Positions 7,487-14,374 of a stretch of DNA of 14,374 nt are shown here, piece after piece. A program made the translations under genes and the position numbers. Numbering within the stretch: position 1 is the first letter of the stretch; each line of letters begins with the position of its first letter. Origin of the DNA: DAOUBP01 sp034432655 (GTDB lineage Bacteria > Chloroflexota > Anaerolineae > CG2-30-64-16); NCBI GenBank assembly GCA_034432655.1, contig DAOUBP010000036.1, positions 1 to 14,374 on the forward strand, in the 5' to 3' direction. The notes under the pieces were generated by a model that was not told where the DNA came from, searched no databases, and saw only the letters and a list, made by a program, of their open reading frames with translations.

Positions 7487-7515
7487 ATCATAGCACGGAG
7501 GCATAAGGGTGTCAA
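7487..7515 (-). promoter_or_regulatory. Strong sigma70-type promoter for the GPH symporter gene
   Basis: On the minus strand a perfect TTGACA (7510-7515), a 17-base spacer and TATGAT (7487-7492, five of six matches) form a near-consensus promoter. Transcription would start near 7480, about 48 bases before the ATG at 7432. Its -35 box is only 6 bp from the -35 box of the opposite promoter. Confidence 0.8.
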
Positions 7516-7549
7516 AGCGGCTTGACGCCAGGCCTATCTTGCCTTATGC
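7501..7549. promoter_or_regulatory. Nested inverted repeats in the divergent promoter (candidate operator)
   Basis: An outer perfect pair, GCATAAGG (7501-7508) and CCTTATGC (7542-7549), encloses an inner near-perfect pair, GGTGTCAA (7508-7515) and TTGACGCC (7522-7529), with one mismatch. The inner arms contain both -35 boxes. The outer arms fall in the spacer of the leftward promoter and on the -10 box of the rightward one. A bound regulator could therefore act on both promoters. No regulator gene is in the window. Part of the inner symmetry follows simply from two facing -35 boxes. Confidence 0.45.
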
Positions 7550-7550
7550 T
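7522..7550 (+). promoter_or_regulatory. Strong sigma70-type promoter for the deacetylase-MFS-GH4-kinase operon
   Basis: TTGACG (7522-7527, five of six matches), a 17-base spacer and TATGCT (7545-7550) form a good promoter. Transcription would start near 7557, giving a leader of about 28 bases with AGGAGG at 7574-7579 before the ATG at 7585. It is the only good promoter I see for the four genes up to 12023. Confidence 0.75.
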
Positions 7551-7584
7551 ATGCCTGTCTATCTTCTCGCAACAGGAGGCGATG

Positions 7585-8388
7585 ATGCCCAAAACAGTCC
7601 TGGCTTTGGTTCCCCATCCCGATGACGCTGAAATCTACGCCGGCGGCCTGCTGGCTAAATTGATCGCCGAAGGCGCCACCGCCTACATCGTCGTGGCCAC
7701 CGATGGCCGCTGCGGCTCCTTTCTAGAAGATAGCGCTGAGCTGTCCCGCATGCGCGCCGAGGAGATGCGGCGGGCGGCGGCTGCCCTGGGTGCCCGGCCC
7801 CCGATTTTGTTGGGGTTCCCGGACATGGGGTTGGACGCTTTGGGGCCAGGGGTGTTGCGCGAGCAGTTCGTGCGTGCCATCCGGCAATACCGGCCGGATG
7901 TGGTGATCGCCGAGGACCCCTACGCTCTCTACGAACCCCACCCCGATCATCGGGCGGTTGCCTGGGCAGCCCTGGAGGCGATTAATGCCGCCGACCTCCC
8001 CCTGATCTACCCGGAACACCTTGCCCAGGGGCTGGCACCCCATTTTGTGCCGGAGAAGTACTTCTACGGCGATGTGTTGCCGGGCGCCAATTTGTGGGTG
8101 GACATCACCCCGTGGATCGAGATCAAACTGGCTGCGGTCGCCGAACATCGCAGCCAGGTCGTGTTCCTGGTCGAGGGTCTGTTGCGCCAGGCCCGGCTGG
8201 CCGGCCTGGACGTGTCGGCCGCGCTGGGGGGCGTTGCCGATAGCCCCGCAGCGCTGCTGGCCTGGGGCTTGAGACAGTTGGCCGCCCGGGCCGGCGCCTC
8301 ACGCGGGCTGGCCTTTGCCGAGGTCTACCGGTATGAGCGCTTTCATTCCTTGATCGAGGGGATGTTGGCGCAGGGAATCTCATCGTAG
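7585..8388 (+). CDS. PIG-L/LmbE-family (CE14) N-deacetylase
   Basis: 267 aa. Two ATGs are adjacent (7582 and 7585). AGGAGG at 7574-7579 is 5 bases from the second and only 2 from the first, so 7585 is preferred. PHPDD (10-14) and HPDH (119-122) are the zinc-site motifs of the family, with His11, Asp14 and His122 as the expected ligands and Asp13 as the expected general base. DGRCGS (40-45) and AEHRSQ (187-192) match further conserved segments. The family removes acetyl from N-acetylglucosamine groups, as in diacetylchitobiose deacetylase, GlcNAc-inositol deacetylases and bacillithiol or mycothiol enzymes. Being first in an operon with a GH4 hydrolase and a sugar kinase points to catabolism of an acetylated amino-sugar glycoside, but that is inference. 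No signal peptide is seen, so it should be cytosolic. Confidence 0.9.
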   Translation: MPKTVLALVPHPDDAEIYAGGLLAKLIAEGATAYIVVATDGRCGSFLEDSAELSRMRAEEMRRAAAALGARPPILLGFPDMGLDALGPGVLREQFVRAIRQYRPDVVIAEDPYALYEPHPDHRAVAWAALEAINAADLPLIYPEHLAQGLAPHFVPEKYFYGDVLPGANLWVDITPWIEIKLAAVAEHRSQVVFLVEGLLRQARLAGLDVSAALGGVADSPAALLAWGLRQLAARAGASRGLAFAEVYRYERFHSLIEGMLAQGISS

Positions 8389-8411
8389 CATGCATGGCAT
8401 CAGGAGGGTCT

Positions 8412-9713
8412 ATGGCACAGCACTCCAGGCACCGTTGGTTCGTGGTGGGCGTGTTCTTCGCCTTCATGTTGTTACATCAGGCCGACCGGCTCTTGATCAG
8501 CACGCTGACGCCCGACATCATGGATACTTTTCGCATCACCATGACTCAGATGGGCGCGGTGTCCACGGGCGCGTTGATCGTCGGCGCCATCTTCTATCCT
8601 TTGTGGGGATATTTTTATGACCGTTATGGCCGGGCGAAGTTGTTGGCCCTGGCCTCCTTCCTGTGGGGTTCCACCACCTGGTTGAACGGGGTTGCGCGCA
8701 CCTATCCCGCGTTCCTGGCGACCCGGGCTTCCACCGGCATAGATGACTCCAGCTACCCCGGCATCTACAGCCTGATCGCCGATTACTTCGGCCCCAAAGT
8801 GCGCGGGCGCATCTACGGCCTGCTCGAAGTCACCATGCCGTTGGGCTTTCTGTTGGGGATGGTCCTGGCGTTGTCGTTGCGCGATGTGATCGGCTGGCGC
8901 GGCGTCTTCTTCATCACCGGCTCGTTGGGGGTCATCCTGGCGGCGGTGATCTTCCTGGGCGTCAAGGAGCCGCAGCGCGGCCGCAGCGAGCCGGAGCTGG
9001 CCGACCTGGAGCAGATCAGCACCTATCGCTTCAACTGGCAGATTGCCCGCGACCTTTTTCGCAAGAAGAGCCTTCTGCTGCTGTTCACCCAGGGTTTCTT
9101 CGGCGTGTTCCCCTGGAATGTCATCACGTTCTGGTTCTTCACCTACCTGGAACGCGAGCGCGGCTACTCCGGTTCGGCTCTGTTGATCACCATGGCGGCT
9201 GCGGTGATCGTCCTGGCCCTGGGCTACCCGGTGGGGGGTGCGTTAGGAGATGCCCTTTTCAAACGCACCCCGCGCGGCCGGGTGATCGTCGCAATGCTTG
9301 GTGTGCTCACCGGAGCCATCTTGTTGACCGTCACGCTGGATGTGCCGGTGGAAAATCAGGGTTTGTTCCTGGCCATGCTGGCGTTGACCGCGCTGTTCAT
9401 CCCCTTTGCCGCGCCCAACGTGATCTCCACCGTCTACGATGTGACGCTGCCGGAGGTGCGCAGCACGGCTTTGTCGGTGCAGTACTTCATCGAGTCGTTC
9501 GGCGCGGCCCTTTCGCCCACCATTGCCGGGTTTATCGCCGACCGCTCATCCCTGGGTAACGCGATCTGGCTCATCTGTTTTTCCACCTGGCTGCTGTGTG
9601 CGCTCTTCTTCACCGCGGTGATCTTCCTGGTGCCGAGAGACATGGCCGTGTTACGGGCACAGATGCGCGAGCGGGCGCAGCGGGAGCGCGCGGGCCAGCG
9701 CGTGGCCTTGTAA
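8412..9713 (+). CDS. MFS transporter (Spinster/ACS-like)
   Basis: 433 aa with about twelve hydrophobic segments. ATG at 8412 follows AGGAGGG (8402-8408) closely; an in-frame ATG at 8394 lacks a site. The first helix ends in HQADRLLIS, the place of the YxxR/DR motif of Spinster-like carriers. Motif A reads GYFYDRYGRAKLL (about 71-83). The segment DSSYPGIYSLIADYF (about 110-124) matches the G-x-G-E-A-x-x-P-A-x-x-x-L-I-x-x-x-F region of this branch. It should import or export a small organic anion or sugar across the cytoplasmic membrane; the substrate is not readable. It lies 23 bp after the deacetylase gene and 19 bp before the GH4 gene, so it is probably the operon's carrier. Confidence 0.85.
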   Translation: MAQHSRHRWFVVGVFFAFMLLHQADRLLISTLTPDIMDTFRITMTQMGAVSTGALIVGAIFYPLWGYFYDRYGRAKLLALASFLWGSTTWLNGVARTYPAFLATRASTGIDDSSYPGIYSLIADYFGPKVRGRIYGLLEVTMPLGFLLGMVLALSLRDVIGWRGVFFITGSLGVILAAVIFLGVKEPQRGRSEPELADLEQISTYRFNWQIARDLFRKKSLLLLFTQGFFGVFPWNVITFWFFTYLERERGYSGSALLITMAAAVIVLALGYPVGGALGDALFKRTPRGRVIVAMLGVLTGAILLTVTLDVPVENQGLFLAMLALTALFIPFAAPNVISTVYDVTLPEVRSTALSVQYFIESFGAALSPTIAGFIADRSSLGNAIWLICFSTWLLCALFFTAVIFLVPRDMAVLRAQMRERAQRERAGQRVAL

Positions 9714-9718
9714 GCATA

Positions 9719-9726
9719 AGAGGGGG
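9719..9726 (+). promoter_or_regulatory. Ribosome binding site that fixes a TTG start
   Basis: AGAGGGGG stands 6 bases before TTG at 9733. The nearby ATG at 9728 leads to a stop after two codons, and the next in-frame ATG is far inside the NAD-binding domain. The GH4 protein therefore starts with TTG. Confidence 0.7.
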
Positions 9727-9732
9727 AATGTT

Positions 9733-11097
9733 TTGAAGATCGCTATTTTGGGTGCCGGTGGGGTGCGTACCCCGTTGATAGTCGCTGCGCTGGCGCGACG
9801 TCAGCCCGATCTCGGGCTGAGCGACCTGGCGCTCATGGACATAGACGCTGAACGGCTGGCCATCATCCAGGCCCTGGTGAGCGGCCTGGATGGCCAGTCG
9901 GAACTGCCGTTCCGCATCTTGTGGACTACGGACCCGCGACCGGCACTGGCCGGGGCGGACTTTGTGATCACCACTTTTCGGGTGGGCGGGATTGCGTCTC
10001 GCGTGATTGATGAACGGGTCCCGCTGCGCTACGGTGTGTTGGGGCAGGAGACCACCGGCCCGGGCGGTTTTGCCATGGCCATGCGCACGATCCCCGTGCT
10101 GCTCGACTACTTGAAGCTGATGGCACGGGAGTGCCCCGAGGCGTGGCTGATCAACTTCGCCAACCCCTCCGGCCTGCTGGCCGAAGCTGCTGTGACCGTA
10201 GGTGGCTGGCAGCGCACAGTGGGCATCTGTGATGCGCCGGTGATGATCGCCCGCGCGGCAGCTTTGGTGTTGGGCGTGCCGCTGGATGAGCTTTTCCTCG
10301 ACTACTTCGGTTTGAACCACCTGGGCTGGTTGCGGGGGGTCTGGCATGCGAACCGCGATCACCTGCCCGATCTGATCGCGATGATTGCGCGGGCCGGCAC
10401 GCTGCCCGGTTTGCCTTTCTCGGCTGAACTGATTCAGGACTTGGGCCTGATCCCGAACGAATACCTCTATTACTACTACTACACCCGCCAGGCGGTCGAA
10501 CACATCCTGGCAGCTGGCCGTAGCCGCGGGGAACAGCTCGCCGCGCTCAACCAGCAGTTGTATGCCGAGCTGAGCCGCCTGTATCGGTCGGGTGACATCG
10601 CAACGATGCGCAAGGTGCACGCGTCCTATCTGGCGGAACGCGGGGGCACCTACATGGCGACCGAGACGGGGCACCGCAACCTTCATCTCAACGGGGTCGC
10701 GCTGCAGGAGCTGGCCGGTGAAGGTTATGCGGGAGTTGCGCTGGACCTGATCGCGGGTTTGCGCGGGGCCGGTGCTCGCCAGATGATCCTCAACGTGCCC
10801 AATCGGGGTGCCATCCGCGGCCTGCGCGATGACGACGTGGTGGAGGTTCCCACCTTTGTGTGTCGTGACCTGTTGCGTCCACTGGCTGTGGGAACGGTGC
10901 CGCTGGACCCCTTGGGGTTGATGCAACAGGTGAAGGCTTATGAGAAGCTCACCATCGCTGCGGCCGTTGAAGGGTCCTACGCCAAGGCATTGCGCGCGCT
11001 CACCATTCATCCGCTGGTGCGCGATTATGCGCTCGCGCGCGCCATCCTGGATGATTACCGGCGGGAACACGCCGCTACCTTCCCTGTTCTCAGGTGA
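9733..11097 (+). CDS. GH4 family NAD- and Mn-dependent 6-phospho-beta-glucosidase-like hydrolase
   Basis: 454 aa from a TTG start, so the protein begins MKIAILGAGG as GH4 enzymes do. It has the NAD site GAGGVRTP (7-14) and FRVGG (82-86). GVLGQETTGPGG (101-112) is the active-site segment typical of the 6-phospho-beta-glucosidase branch. NFANPSG (141-147) follows, as do GICDAP with Cys166 and GLNHLGW with His196, the expected Mn2+ ligands. A Tyr-rich EYLYYYYY segment lies where the catalytic Tyr base is found. The C-terminal NVPNRGAI...DDVVEVP block is present. GH4 enzymes cleave by NAD-dependent oxidation at C3 followed by elimination. A phosphorylated glycoside is the likely substrate, which fits the kinase encoded next. 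The kinase gene's possible GTG start overlaps this stop codon. Substrate sugar unknown. Confidence 0.92.
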   Translation: MKIAILGAGGVRTPLIVAALARRQPDLGLSDLALMDIDAERLAIIQALVSGLDGQSELPFRILWTTDPRPALAGADFVITTFRVGGIASRVIDERVPLRYGVLGQETTGPGGFAMAMRTIPVLLDYLKLMARECPEAWLINFANPSGLLAEAAVTVGGWQRTVGICDAPVMIARAAALVLGVPLDELFLDYFGLNHLGWLRGVWHANRDHLPDLIAMIARAGTLPGLPFSAELIQDLGLIPNEYLYYYYYTRQAVEHILAAGRSRGEQLAALNQQLYAELSRLYRSGDIATMRKVHASYLAERGGTYMATETGHRNLHLNGVALQELAGEGYAGVALDLIAGLRGAGARQMILNVPNRGAIRGLRDDDVVEVPTFVCRDLLRPLAVGTVPLDPLGLMQQVKAYEKLTIAAAVEGSYAKALRALTIHPLVRDYALARAILDDYRREHAATFPVLR

Positions 11098-11105
11098 ACA
11101 GGTCC

Positions 11106-12023
11106 ATGGCAAAGTACGACGTCCTGCTCTTCGGCGACTATTTTCTGGACCTGATCTTTACTGGCCTGCCGGAGATGCCGGCGCTGGGCAGAGAGATCTT
11201 CGGGACCGGGTTTGCGATGATCCCCGGCGGCGCGTTCAATTCGGCGTTGGCCATGCACCGCCTGGGGCTGAAGGTGGGCTGGGCTGCCGATTTCGGGAAC
11301 GATGACTTCAGCCGTTGGGTGGCGGAGCGCGCCCGGGCCGAGGGGCTGGACATCTCCTTGTTCGTGTGGCACGATCGGCCGCTCCGCCGGGTGACCGTTG
11401 CGCTGAGCTATCCTGAGGACCGGGCGTTCGTCACCTATACCGACCCGGATCCGCAGCTGCCGGCGGCCATGAAGGCGCTGGCCACCGCCTCAGCGCGGGT
11501 TGTCTGTCTTTCCGGGGTATACTACGGCGGTTTGTTGGATGCTGGTTTATTGTTGGTGCGGGCCAGGCGCATGAAGTTGGTCATGGACGGCAACTCCGGC
11601 GATGACGTGGTGTTGGCAAACCCGGCCGTGCGCAAAGCGGTGAAAAGCGTGGATGTGTTCTTGCCCAACGCGGCCGAGGCAAGACGCATGACCGGCTGCG
11701 CTGACATCGAAGCGGCCCTGCGGGAGCTGGGCGCGTTGTGCCCGCTGGTGGTGATCAAGGACGGCGCGGCTGGCGCCCATGCCATCGCTGACGGGCAGAT
11801 CTACCACGCACCGGCGCTCCCCGTCACCCCGGTGGACACCACTGGCGCAGGCGACTGCTTCAACGCCGGGTTCATCAAGGCCTGGTTGGCAGGCCGGCCC
11901 ATTGCCGAGTGTTTGCGGTGGGGCAACGTGGTCGGCGGGCTGTCTACCACGGCGCCGGGGGGCACGGCCCGTGTTGTGTCTTTGGAAGAGGTACAACGCT
12001 GGTTGGGCGACGCTGCCCTGTAA
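11106..12023 (+). CDS. PfkB/ribokinase-family carbohydrate kinase
   Basis: 305 aa from ATG at 11106, with a weak AGG 3 bases upstream. A GTG at 11094 overlaps the GH4 stop codon (GTGA) and would add four residues through translational coupling; either start is possible. The family's first motif reads GGAFNSALAMHRLG (41-54) with a following DFGNDDFSRW. The second reads DTTGAGDCFNAGF (244-256), with Asp250 as the expected catalytic base and the anion hole at GAGD. DGN...PN(A)AEA marks the middle of the fold. It should phosphorylate a sugar, amino sugar or nucleoside with ATP in the cytosol. In this operon it could supply the phosphorylated substrate for GH4, replacing a PTS, or phosphorylate the released sugar. 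The acceptor is not readable. Confidence 0.9.
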   Translation: MAKYDVLLFGDYFLDLIFTGLPEMPALGREIFGTGFAMIPGGAFNSALAMHRLGLKVGWAADFGNDDFSRWVAERARAEGLDISLFVWHDRPLRRVTVALSYPEDRAFVTYTDPDPQLPAAMKALATASARVVCLSGVYYGGLLDAGLLLVRARRMKLVMDGNSGDDVVLANPAVRKAVKSVDVFLPNAAEARRMTGCADIEAALRELGALCPLVVIKDGAAGAHAIADGQIYHAPALPVTPVDTTGAGDCFNAGFIKAWLAGRPIAECLRWGNVVGGLSTTAPGGTARVVSLEEVQRWLGDAAL

Positions 12024-12166
12024 TTCCGTCTGTAACTTGCTGCGCCTAAGCTGTGTGATAGCTTTGCGCCCTTGACATTCGGTTCGCAACGGCTTTGCCA
12101 GGAGGCTGCACAAAAATGGCCGCTCATCCATCATCTCATATCGTCCCGAAGGAGGAGAGAAGGTCT

Positions 12167-13585
12167 ATGGAACTCAAATTCACCCCGTGGGTCGCACTTG
12201 TCCTCGGCATCCTGATCGGATGGCTCTTGCAATGGTTCCTGGAACTGTGGTTCTTCCGCAAGCGACGGCTGGAGTGCCAGCGCCGGCTGTCAGAGCTGGA
12301 GGCTGACTTGCGGACGCGCGAGGCTGAATTGCTCCTGGAGCGTGAGCATGCTGCTTCGCTGGAAGCTGACTTGACCGCGTTGCGCGCCAGAGCAGCCGCA
12401 GCCGAGGTTGCGCCGCTGTCGGCAGAAGTTGCGGCCCCCCAGCTGGAGGCCGAACCCTCGGAGGCAGCGGTTGCGGCTCCGCACGTTGCGGCCGAGCTGC
12501 CGGAGACCGAAGCGGCGCGCGCCGGTGCAGAGGCCGAACTGCCGCCCATTGACTTCGACCGCCTCGGCGCCCGCGTGGAAGCCGGGCTGCCCGAGGCAGC
12601 GGTTGCGGCTGAGCTGCCGGAGACCGAGGTTGCGGCTCCGCACGTTGCGGCCGAGCTGCCGGAGACCGAGGCTGCGGCTCCGCACATTGCGGCTGAGCTG
12701 CCGGAAGTAACTGCGCCCGCCGCTGAGGTGCAGTGGCCGGAGCTCTCGGCCCGGGTGGCCGAGGCCGGTGCCGAACTGCCCGCCGCCGCCATGCCGCACA
12801 TCGCCGCGGAAGTGCCGGAGGTCAGCGCCGGCTTGCCTCAGGCCGCCATCGAAGCGGTCGCGCCGCAACCGGCCGCGGCCGACGACCTGACCCAAATCCG
12901 CGGCATCGGCCCTGTCTATGCCCGGAAGCTGAACGCGGCGGGCATTACCACCTTCGCCGGGCTGGCCGCGCTTGATGAAACACGGTTGAGCGAGATCATC
13001 CAGGCGCCGGCCTGGCGGCGGGCCAATTACGGCGACTGGATCGCCCAGGCCCGGCTGGCTGCCGGGGGCGACTGGGAAGGGCTGAAGGCGTTGCAGGCAA
13101 CCCTGTTCAGCGCGCGCGCCGGCGCCGGCCTTGCCGAAGAGGTGATGACTTCCTGCCCCCAGGACCTCTCGCGCGTCAAGGGCGTCGGCTCCGTCTACGA
13201 GCAGAAGCTCTACGCAGCCGGCATCGGCACTTTCTGGGAGCTGGCGCAGGTGGACGACGCCACCCTCTCCGCCATCCTGGGCCTGAAGGACTTCCAGGCA
13301 GTGGATCTGGCGGCCATCAAAGCGCATGCTTTGCGCCTGGCCGAGGAAACCGGCACCGTCGGCCGGCAGTGGGATGGTACTCCGCCCGATGATTTCGAGC
13401 CGCTGGAAGGCATCGGCCCGGTCTATGAGGGCCGGTTGTACGACGCCGGCATCTGCACCTATCGTGCCCTGGCGGAAGCCACCGTGGAACAGCTGGCCGA
13501 GATCTGCCGCGCGCCGGAGTGGCGCAAGCCCGACTACGCGAGCTGGATCGCCCAGGCCAAACGCCTGCTGGGTCAGGAGGGATAA
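12167..13585 (+). CDS. Membrane-anchored protein with coiled coil and three helix-hairpin-helix domains
   Basis: 472 aa from ATG at 12167, preceded by a long purine tract (AAGGAGG at 12149-12155 and AGAAGG at 12158-12163). An in-frame ATG at 12116, 10 bases after AGGAGG (12100-12105), would add 17 residues. One membrane segment (7-30) is followed by basic RKRR (31-34) and a Glu/Leu-rich coiled coil (36-80). A flexible Ala/Glu/Pro region with 14-residue repeats spans about 80-235. Three similar helix-hairpin-helix domains follow at about 239-299, 332-393 and 408-468, each with a GIGPVY- or GVGSVY-type hairpin, an AGI-x-T-[FY] turn and, in the first and third, a W-I-A-Q-A end. Such domains usually bind DNA without sequence specificity. 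With an N-in/C-in or N-out/C-in anchor it could hold DNA at the membrane. Function unknown; the next gene is 2 bp away. Confidence 0.8.
   Translation: MELKFTPWVALVLGILIGWLLQWFLELWFFRKRRLECQRRLSELEADLRTREAELLLEREHAASLEADLTALRARAAAAEVAPLSAEVAAPQLEAEPSEAAVAAPHVAAELPETEAARAGAEAELPPIDFDRLGARVEAGLPEAAVAAELPETEVAAPHVAAELPETEAAAPHIAAELPEVTAPAAEVQWPELSARVAEAGAELPAAAMPHIAAEVPEVSAGLPQAAIEAVAPQPAAADDLTQIRGIGPVYARKLNAAGITTFAGLAALDETRLSEIIQAPAWRRANYGDWIAQARLAAGGDWEGLKALQATLFSARAGAGLAEEVMTSCPQDLSRVKGVGSVYEQKLYAAGIGTFWELAQVDDATLSAILGLKDFQAVDLAAIKAHALRLAEETGTVGRQWDGTPPDDFEPLEGIGPVYEGRLYDAGICTYRALAEATVEQLAEICRAPEWRKPDYASWIAQAKRLLGQEG
12470..12712 (+). repeat. 42-bp repeat units coding for VAAPHVAAELPETE-type motifs
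   Basis: Full 42-base units lie at 12470-12511 and 12629-12670, a diverged unit follows at 12671-12712, and a shortened 27-base copy stands at 12602-12628. The first two differ at only one base. They encode a 14-residue Ala/Glu/Pro motif in the linker of the helix-hairpin-helix protein. The near identity of units 118 bp apart points to recent duplication or recombination. Confidence 0.8.
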
Positions 13586-13587
13586 CC

Positions 13588-14374
13588 ATGCGGTTGGAAC
13601 GACCTCCTTACTGGTTTTGGCGGTTTGATCGCTGGAATCTGTTGGGAGCCATCTTGCTGGGGGCGCTGGCATTTCTGCTGGCAGTGCGCATCGGCGCGGC
13701 GCCGCAAACGGTTGCCCCGGTCTTCTCTGCCCCGGCGCCCGGCGCGCAACTCACCGAAGGCGCGCTGGGCGGCGTGACCGGAAAGGCTGCGCCGGGAACC
13801 ACGGTGCGGTTTTTCGATGGCGACACGCTCCTGGGCGAAACCATGGCCGATCCAGGGGGCAACTTTCAATTCAGCCTGCCCGCACTGGGCGCCGGGCCCC
13901 ACAGCCTGACCGCAGTCGCGTTTGACAGTAATGGCCGGCGTCTGGGGGCCTCCGCGCCGCTCGCGTTCACCGTGTTGCCGGCGGTCAAGCCAGCGGCCGC
14001 GCCGCCCACGCTGGCGTTCGGCGATACGCAGGTTGCGCTGTCGGCGGGCAAACCGGCGGTTGCGATGGGCACGGCCGCGCCTGCGGCCAAGGTCCAGTTG
14101 TTCGACGGCGACATATTGCTGGGCGAGACAATCGCCGATGCCGGCGGTAACTGGAAGTTGGGCGTGCCTGCGTTGGCGGCCGGCCCCCATACATTGACGG
14201 TGAAAGCAACCGGCGCCGATGGGGTCAGCCTCTCTAGCGCGCCGTTGCAGGTGAATGTGACCCCCGAGATTATCGTTCCGGCCATCGAGCCGCCTGCGGC
14301 GCCGCTGGCGCTGGTTGCGGGGGAGCCGGGGCCGGCGCTGTCTGGCACGGCTGCGCCGGGCGCCAAAGTGCAGC
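13588..14374 (+). CDS. Signal-anchored protein with bacterial Ig-like repeats (partial, cut by the window end)
   Basis: 262 codons are visible, with no stop before the window ends. ATG at 13588 follows AGGAGG (13575-13580) by 7 bases and the previous stop by 2 bp, so the two genes are co-transcribed. A short aromatic/basic N-terminus precedes one membrane segment (about 18-36), either an uncleaved anchor or a signal peptide. Then come Ig-like repeats with the pattern G-x-A-x-P-G/A-x-x-V-x-x-F-D-G-D-x-x-L-G-E. FDGD occurs at 76-79 and 172-175, a 96-residue pitch, and a third copy begins at GTAAPGAKVQ (253-262). Repeats like these are extracytoplasmic adhesion or spacer modules. The C-terminal domain that would reveal its job lies outside the window. 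Confidence 0.8.
   Translation, partial: MRLERPPYWFWRFDRWNLLGAILLGALAFLLAVRIGAAPQTVAPVFSAPAPGAQLTEGALGGVTGKAAPGTTVRFFDGDTLLGETMADPGGNFQFSLPALGAGPHSLTAVAFDSNGRRLGASAPLAFTVLPAVKPAAAPPTLAFGDTQVALSAGKPAVAMGTAAPAAKVQLFDGDILLGETIADAGGNWKLGVPALAAGPHTLTVKATGADGVSLSSAPLQVNVTPEIIVPAIEPPAAPLALVAGEPGPALSGTAAPGAKVQ

Noticed and set aside
10462..10485. Run of tyrosine codons in the GH4 gene as a repeat expansion
   Set aside because: A Tyr-rich segment at this place is normal for the GH4 6-phospho-beta-glucosidase branch.
9610..11112. 500-codon minus-strand open frame opposite the GH4 gene
   Set aside because: The GH4 reading has complete family motifs; the antisense product has no motif and no ribosome site.
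12072..12077. TTGACA before the HhH gene as a promoter
   Set aside because: No acceptable -10 box lies 15-19 bases downstream, so I do not call a promoter; a weak TTGCTG/TAGCTT pair at 12037-12064 is no better.
12290..13672. 460-codon minus-strand open frame opposite the HhH gene
   Set aside because: It spans the end of the HhH gene and the start of the next, and its repeats merely mirror the sense-strand repeats.

Overview
The window is about 14.4 kb of GC-rich bacterial DNA carrying nine complete or nearly complete protein genes and one gene cut off by the right edge. No rRNA, tRNA, CRISPR or transposase is visible. The gene types suggest a member of Chloroflexota (Anaerolineae/Caldilineae-like): large GT39-type membrane proteins with beta-rich C-termini, a multi-HhH protein with a membrane anchor, a GT3/GT5-like glucan synthase, PIG-L, GH4 and PfkB genes, and hairpin-rich or low-complexity intergenic repeats. 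This assignment is inference from gene style; no marker gene is present.

Layout. (1) 1-275 has no supportable gene. It holds three perfect GC hairpins and short tandem repeats. (2) 276-1256 (-) encodes a tyrosine-recombinase-fold protein that has lost its catalytic residues, including the tyrosine, and carries an AT-hook-like motif and a clamp-motif-like N-terminus. (3) 1568-3343 (+) encodes a glycogen/starch-synthase-like glycosyltransferase. It diverges from the recombinase gene, and a good promoter candidate faces each way in the 311-bp gap. (4) 3352-5985 (-) encodes a GT39-like membrane glycosyltransferase, and 6032-7432 (-) a MelB-type (GPH) sugar:cation symporter; the two are 46 bp apart and probably co-transcribed. 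(5) 7433-7584 is a compact divergent control region with two back-to-back sigma70-type promoters, each with a 17-bp spacer, and nested inverted repeats. (6) 7585-12023 (+) is a tight operon: PIG-L/CE14 deacetylase, MFS transporter, GH4 6-phospho-beta-glucosidase-like enzyme and PfkB-type sugar kinase. (7) 12167-13585 and 13588-14374+ (+) encode a membrane-anchored protein with three helix-hairpin-helix domains and an anchored protein with Ig-like repeats. They are separated by 2 bp.

How the genes may work together. The symporter and the deacetylase-MFS-GH4-kinase operon share one promoter region and together look like a sugar-utilisation locus. A deacetylase beside a GH4 enzyme recalls the E. 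coli chitobiose logic (ChbG deacetylase plus ChbF GH4). Here, however, there is no PTS: uptake would be by secondary transporters and phosphorylation by the PfkB kinase. The substrate (an acetylated amino-sugar glycoside such as chitobiose) is a hypothesis. The two right-hand genes look like a separate envelope unit with DNA-binding-type domains. The left-hand genes appear to be independent of the sugar locus.
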